Positions 60,207 through 64,000 of a stretch of 64,000 nucleotides of DNA are shown piece after piece. A program made the position numbers and the translations under genes. The notes beneath the pieces are model-generated. The model worked only from the letters and a program-made list of their open reading frames with translations, was not told the origin of the DNA and did no database searches. Source of the stretch: Thermoprotei archaeon. Lineage in GTDB: Archaea; Thermoproteota; Thermoprotei_A; Sulfolobales; Acidilobaceae. Location: positions 24,412 to 88,411 of the forward strand of contig JARJMZ020000028.1 of NCBI GenBank assembly GCA_029335875.2, given 5' to 3'. Position 1 is the first letter of the stretch. Each line of letters opens with the position of its first letter.

Positions 60207-60713
60207 CTACCTTTTATACCCTATCTTCCTCAGGAACTCCCTCCTCTCCCTTATATCCTCCTCTCTCTCAACGCCCAACGGCTTAAACCCGTCGGCAACA
60301 CCTAGTAGAGCCCTCTGATCCCCGAGATCAGCCACTATGACTTTAACAGGGTTGGCGGTGGCAGCCTCCAGGGAAACCACTTCCTGAACTTGCTTTAAGT
60401 CGTTTAGAACATTTATGGGCCAGCCGCCCCTCATATATATGACGAACACATGCCCGGCGCCAATCTTAAGACAAGCCTCTATAGCTAGATTCCTAAGCTC
60501 CTCATCGTTACCATCATGCCTAACAAGCCTCTTCCCGGAAGCCTCACACATGCAAAGCCCAAACTTTATGTTGGTATGGCTTGTCACCATAGCTTCGTAA
60601 AGGTCCTCCACAGTTTTTATGAAGTGAGTCTTACCTATTATAATATTAGCGCCCTCAGGAACGGGGAGCTCCACAACCTCCAGTTTAACCTCAGTCAAAC
60701 CCGGACACCACAA
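60207..60713 (-). CDS. adenosine-specific kinase family (PF04008)
   Basis: A 168-residue protein with IIIGKTHFIKTVEDLYEAMV near residue 25, KFGLCMCEASGKRLVRHDGND near residue 52, IGAGHVFVIYMRGGWPINVL near residue 80 and the closing RREFLRKIGYKR. This matches the conserved archaeal adenosine-binding kinase family. The cellular role is not settled. GTG or ATG starts near 60713 fit; the first few residues may be extra. Confidence 0.85.
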   Translation of the reverse strand: MWCPGLTEVKLEVVELPVPEGANIIIGKTHFIKTVEDLYEAMVTSHTNIKFGLCMCEASGKRLVRHDGNDEELRNLAIEACLKIGAGHVFVIYMRGGWPINVLNDLKQVQEVVSLEAATANPVKVIVADLGDQRALLGVADGFKPLGVEREEDIRERREFLRKIGYKR

Positions 60714-60755
60714 GTTAAAAGTTTAACAGCAAAGGTTTAAAGTCTACATGTAATG

Positions 60756-61184
60756 CTACCTCTTAAACACCATCATTAGGAAAGCAACAGAATCCACTAT
60801 ATCCCTCAAGGACATCATACCAACAGGCTTACCAGACTTGTCGACAACGGGGAGGTGTCTAACATTAGCGTTTCTCATAACCTCAAGAGCTCTCTCAATG
60901 GGTGTTTCGGGGGTTACAGTTAGGGGATTCTCGGACATAACCATGTATGCTGGTAGCTCGACGCTCTCCTTACTATGAGCAACAACTTTTATTATATCCC
61001 TTTCAGTTATAATACCTCTCAGGATCCCTTTACTGTCCACTATCATGACACTGCCTATATTATTATCGTTCATGATCCGGGCGATCTCCACTATAGATGT
61101 CATCTCACCAGCCACTATAGGGGGGGTGCTCATTATGTCTGAGACTCTTAAAGGTAACGCTCTCTCCCTCTTAAATATAGGCAT
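60756..61184 (-). CDS. tandem CBS-domain protein
   Basis: A 142-residue protein with two CBS domains: MSTPPIVAGEMTSIVEIARI with GSVMIVDSKGILRGIITERDII, then MSENPLTVTPETPIERALEVM with HLPVVDKSGKPVGMMSLRDIV. No fused effector domain. CBS pairs bind AMP/ATP or SAM and sense energy or redox status; its partner is unknown. Confidence 0.92.
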   Translation of the reverse strand: MPIFKRERALPLRVSDIMSTPPIVAGEMTSIVEIARIMNDNNIGSVMIVDSKGILRGIITERDIIKVVAHSKESVELPAYMVMSENPLTVTPETPIERALEVMRNANVRHLPVVDKSGKPVGMMSLRDIVDSVAFLMMVFKR

Positions 61185-61466
61185 CCTCTTACACCAGATA
61201 TGGCCTCCCGCTCTAACAATTTTAAATATTATAATCCTATAGTTGACGTTTAACTCTCACAATCTCATCTCCCCGCTCTCCATGTTCGGAAAACATTATC
61301 CTTAATTTAGGGGAGTTTGTAGAGTTCTCTTTTAACGTAATTATCGCTACTTCATAAAACATTCCCATGCGGGAGGCACCTATTATATGTTAAGTTAAAC
61401 GGGGAGTTTAGGGTTAGTGTTAATGTAAGAGTTTTAAAACTATCTTTCTAGGAAGTGTTCGGGCTC

Positions 61467-62687
61467 TCAGGCGTTCTTGGTTATTGATTTTAGAACCTCT
61501 GAGAGTGCGGTCGTGTTTACAATTTTTAATGTTGACATTTTCATGGTTGCCGCCTCGTGAAGGTTCATGGTTTGAGGTTCTTTTAGAGCGTTCCCCGTCG
61601 CTATAAACACTATTTTCTCATTTTTATCTACAAGTTTCTCACTTATAGCTTTCTTTAGCCCTGCAAGTGTTGTTGCGGAGGAGCTTTCTACTCCGAGTCC
61701 TTCGAGCCTGGCGAGCGCCCTGTGGGCCCATATTATCTCCTCGTCTGAGACGCTGATTATGCTCCCCCCGCTTTCTCTGGCAACGTTAAGCACTCTCTTC
61801 CAGTGTACTGGGTTGCCTATTCTTATGGCTGAAGCTATAGTCTTAGGCTCTTTAATGGGCTCGTAGACTTTAGTTGTATACGCTTTAGCTATGGGTGCCG
61901 CTCCCTCAGCTTGAACCCCCAACATTCTCGGTAGTTTGTCTGTGAGGCCAAGGTCTTTGAGCTCCTTGAACCCTTTCCATATCGAATATATGTTCCCCCC
62001 ATTACCTACAGGAACTACAACCCAGTCTGGGACTCCAGCCTCATCGGCCACCTCGAAAGCTATAGTTTTCTGCCCCTCAATCCTCCAAGGGTTTACAGAG
62101 TTAACAATGTAAGCGTCACCACCCCCAATACTATACTCTAAGACCGCCCTCATAGCCTCGTCAAAGCCCCCCTCAACCTCGACTATAACAGAGCCATAGA
62201 GCTGAAGCTGGCCCAGCTTACCTTCAGCCACCTTCCCTGAAGGTATTAACACGATAGGTATCATCCCGGCTCTCCTAGCGTAAGCACTCATACTAGCTGC
62301 AGTGTTACCCGTAGAGGCTGCTATGAGGGCTTTAGATCCCAAGAACTTCGCTATTGAAGTAGCCACAGTCATTCCTCTATCCTTGAAGCTTCCAGTAGGG
62401 TTTGAGCCTTCAAGCTTAACCATAATATTAACTTTCAGCTCCTCCGATAATCTGATAGCCTGTATTAGGGGCGAGCCCCCCTCATCTAGAGATACTATGG
62501 GTGCCCCCGGCGGTAACGGTATTAGCTCCCTATACCTCCAGAGCCTATACCTCCTAGACCTTAAAGTCTCCCAGCTAACATCGACACTAGCTGCTTCCAC
62601 GTGTAGGAGGCCGCCGCACTCGCACAAGATCCTCTTCTCTGAAGCCGGGAAAACGCGGCTGCAAGAATCGCAGACTAACTTGAGCAA
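61467..62687 (-). CDS. thrC: threonine synthase
   Basis: A 406-residue PLP enzyme converting O-phosphohomoserine to threonine. An N-terminal zinc-ribbon-like segment (CDSCSRVFPASEKRILCECGG) is typical of archaeal ThrC. GSNPTGSFKDRGMTVA near residue 95 carries the PLP Lys, ASTGNTAASMSAYARRAG near residue 122, VPVGNGGNIYSIWKGFKE near residue 220 and SSATTLAGLKKAI near residue 340. It is a single gene with an A/C-rich 3' end on the coding strand. Confidence 0.92.
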   Translation of the reverse strand: MLKLVCDSCSRVFPASEKRILCECGGLLHVEAASVDVSWETLRSRRYRLWRYRELIPLPPGAPIVSLDEGGSPLIQAIRLSEELKVNIMVKLEGSNPTGSFKDRGMTVATSIAKFLGSKALIAASTGNTAASMSAYARRAGMIPIVLIPSGKVAEGKLGQLQLYGSVIVEVEGGFDEAMRAVLEYSIGGGDAYIVNSVNPWRIEGQKTIAFEVADEAGVPDWVVVPVGNGGNIYSIWKGFKELKDLGLTDKLPRMLGVQAEGAAPIAKAYTTKVYEPIKEPKTIASAIRIGNPVHWKRVLNVARESGGSIISVSDEEIIWAHRALARLEGLGVESSSATTLAGLKKAISEKLVDKNEKIVFIATGNALKEPQTMNLHEAATMKMSTLKIVNTTALSEVLKSITKNA

Positions 62688-62750
62688 GCGCCGCTCACCG
62701 GTAGCCTAGAGGCTTTTGTAGCCTCGCCAGATATTTAAGAGTTCCCCCTT

Positions 62751-63890
62751 TCAAGCTAAAGGCTCCCCCTCAGGCTTCCCGAGTTCCAGGGGTGCAGCAG
62801 CCTTTAACAAGACGCTTCTTAAAACTCTTAAAGCCCCCCTCCTAGAGAGCATCTCATTGTTATTGCCGCAGTAGGGGGAGAAGACGCACCTAGGGCACCC
62901 GTCCTCGCAGGTGCATGAGGCCATAATCTCCTCGGAGATCCTAGCTATAGACTCTATCCTCTCCAATACTAGTCTTGAAGCCCCATTACCTCCGGGCGAG
63001 GAGTCGTATATGACAATGTGCCCTGAAGGGTAGCTAACGCCTCCCAAGTCAGTGTCGGCAACCCCGGCCACGGGCTTCGACGCTGTTATCAGCACGTGCT
63101 CTAGGGCGTGATAAGAGCTTATGGCTAGGGTTAAATCCGTTATTCCAGGGTTAGGGTACCTGCCGGCAACCCCCTTAGTCCAGTAGCTCCACGTGAGCGG
63201 CCTCCGTAGAAGCACGTCGCTTAATGTAACCCCGCTTCCTTCTTCTTTGACCACGTAACCTTCAACTCTAACAGTGACTTTAACCTCCCCGTAAACTAGT
63301 TTTACGGGGCCGAAGCTCCTCTCACCTAAAGGTTTAATGGCCTCAACGTCGACAGTATAGAGGGGTCTTGTGTAAAAGTTGATCTCCCCAGTGATCCTCC
63401 TAACAACAGCTTTTCCAGCTTCCAGGTCTAGCTCAACCGACATGTAGGGTCTCCCCGCATGATAGTATACGGCCCCGGGGTGTAGGTCGTAGAGGGCTTC
63501 CGGGAGTTCCCTAAAGCCTATTTCCTCGCTCTCATCATATATTCTAACAAGGTGGCCAGTAGACCTTAAGCCCCCCCGAGACTCCATGTAAGCTCTCAGC
63601 CTCTTAAAGTCCCCGTAAACCTTCGAGTCCACGATTCTGAGTAGGCCCTCGCCCTCCATGGCTTTAACGGCTTCCCTCAACTCTGGAGGCAAGCTTCTCA
63701 AGTCTAAGAGGCCCCTCTCCAGCACCATGGCTGCTATGTGCGTCTTAACCACCTCAATGTTATAGGGCTCTATGTAGCTTGGGGGTATACTCTGCTCGAA
63801 ATACTCTCCAGGCCTGGAGGCGAAATAAGCTTCTATAGCATCATCTCCTAAAACCGTTAACACCAGCCCAGCCCTGCCCCACCTACCCAC
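62751..63890 (-). pseudogene. C-terminal half of a DUF1998/MZB-type DEAD helicase, N-terminus missing
   Basis: The frame opens with GRVGRWGRAGLVLTVLG, the remains of helicase motif VI, then EAYFASRPGEYFEQS and the winged-helix region, DIV-like LTLAISSYHALEHVLI and finally the MZB zinc motif CTCEDGCPRCVFSPYCG near residue 335. Members (Hrq1/SftH-type) carry two RecA domains before this point. Here an in-frame TAA (minus strand, near 63912) and A/T-rich, non-coding-looking DNA lie just upstream. So the ATPase half is lost, or lies beyond a rearrangement. A free-standing DUF1998 domain is the alternative. Confidence 0.7.
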
Positions 63891-64000
63891 CCTCCCAACC
63901 CACAGGATTTAGCAGGATTATCATTTTAACAAACCCCAAAACACAATAACCTAAAAAACTCCAAAGTCTAAGCCCCACGACCATATTTGGGTCCCTCACA

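Noticed and set aside
61185..61466. Gene or RNA in the gap before threonine synthase
   Set aside because: 282 A/T-rich bases with scattered TTTTAA-like sites; no reading frame or stable hairpin stood out.
1..64000. CRISPR arrays, transposases, rRNA
   Set aside because: No regularly spaced repeats, transposase motifs or rRNA-like sequence seen on either strand.

Overview
The window reads as a gene-dense chromosome segment of a thermophilic crenarchaeote (Thermoproteota). Support comes from archaeal or crenarchaeal-type genes (MCM next to Gins23, RfcS/RfcL, Hel308, an Orc1/Cdc6 paralogue, eL38, archease, archaemetzincin, DphB, A-type ATPase, IorAB), very frequent TTG/GTG starts behind GGTG/GGAGG-like ribosome binding sites, TTTAAA/TTATA-type box A promoters and a tRNA with encoded CCA. 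I cannot name the genus from sequence alone.

Layout. 1-7.3 kb: end of an ABC binding protein, sua5, an acyl-CoA dehydrogenase, a YeeE/YedE sulfur transporter broken by one in-frame TAG, a HypE-like protein, hutG-hutI (end of histidine breakdown) and a TusA-like protein. 7.3-15.2 kb: hel308, mcm, gins23, rfcL and rfcS all on the minus strand. 15.3-23.6 kb: molybdenum/tungsten cofactor block (moaC, moeA, FdhD-like, moeA fused to a binding-protein domain, moaD-like, tungsten aldehyde:ferredoxin oxidoreductase and its radical-SAM partner). 23.6-28.5 kb: a long gap with an ORB-like site, a secreted protein, a wHTH regulator, orc1/cdc6, a THUMP-like gene, nth, archease and archaemetzincin. 28.4-36.6 kb: iorBA, a crotonase and a complete branched-chain amino acid-type ABC transporter (livFGMH plus binding protein). 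36.8-41.4 kb: MaoC hydratase followed by a gene graveyard (CitE-like pseudogene, MmgE/PrpD stub, a HTH/unknown pair, and a frameshifted DNA methyltransferase plus frameshifted partner) that ends at tRNA-Phe. 41.5-46.2 kb: aCPSF2-type nuclease, eL38, a small unknown, GNAT, amidohydrolase and a ThiL-like protein. 46.2-51.1 kb: sdhACDB and a frameshifted FAD oxidoreductase. 51.2-54.5 kb: DUF1152, two ribbon-helix-helix proteins, a TusA-DsrE pair and dphB. 54.7-59.9 kb: A-ATPase I diverging from F, Sec-beta-like, E and A. 59.9-64 kb: small conserved protein, adenosine-specific kinase, CBS protein, threonine synthase and the C-terminal half of a DUF1998 helicase.

Together the genes suggest an organotroph that takes up amino acids, ferments or respires them through 2-oxoacid and aldehyde ferredoxin oxidoreductases and succinate dehydrogenase, and handles reduced sulfur through TusA/DsrE carriers. 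The points most worth following are: several genes whose only well-placed start is AUA or AUU; three genes broken by what looks like one extra A in an A-run; one TAG inside an otherwise intact transporter; a decaying island at tRNA-Phe; and a sampled tendency for coding strands to run from G/T-rich at the 5' end to A/C-rich at the 3' end.
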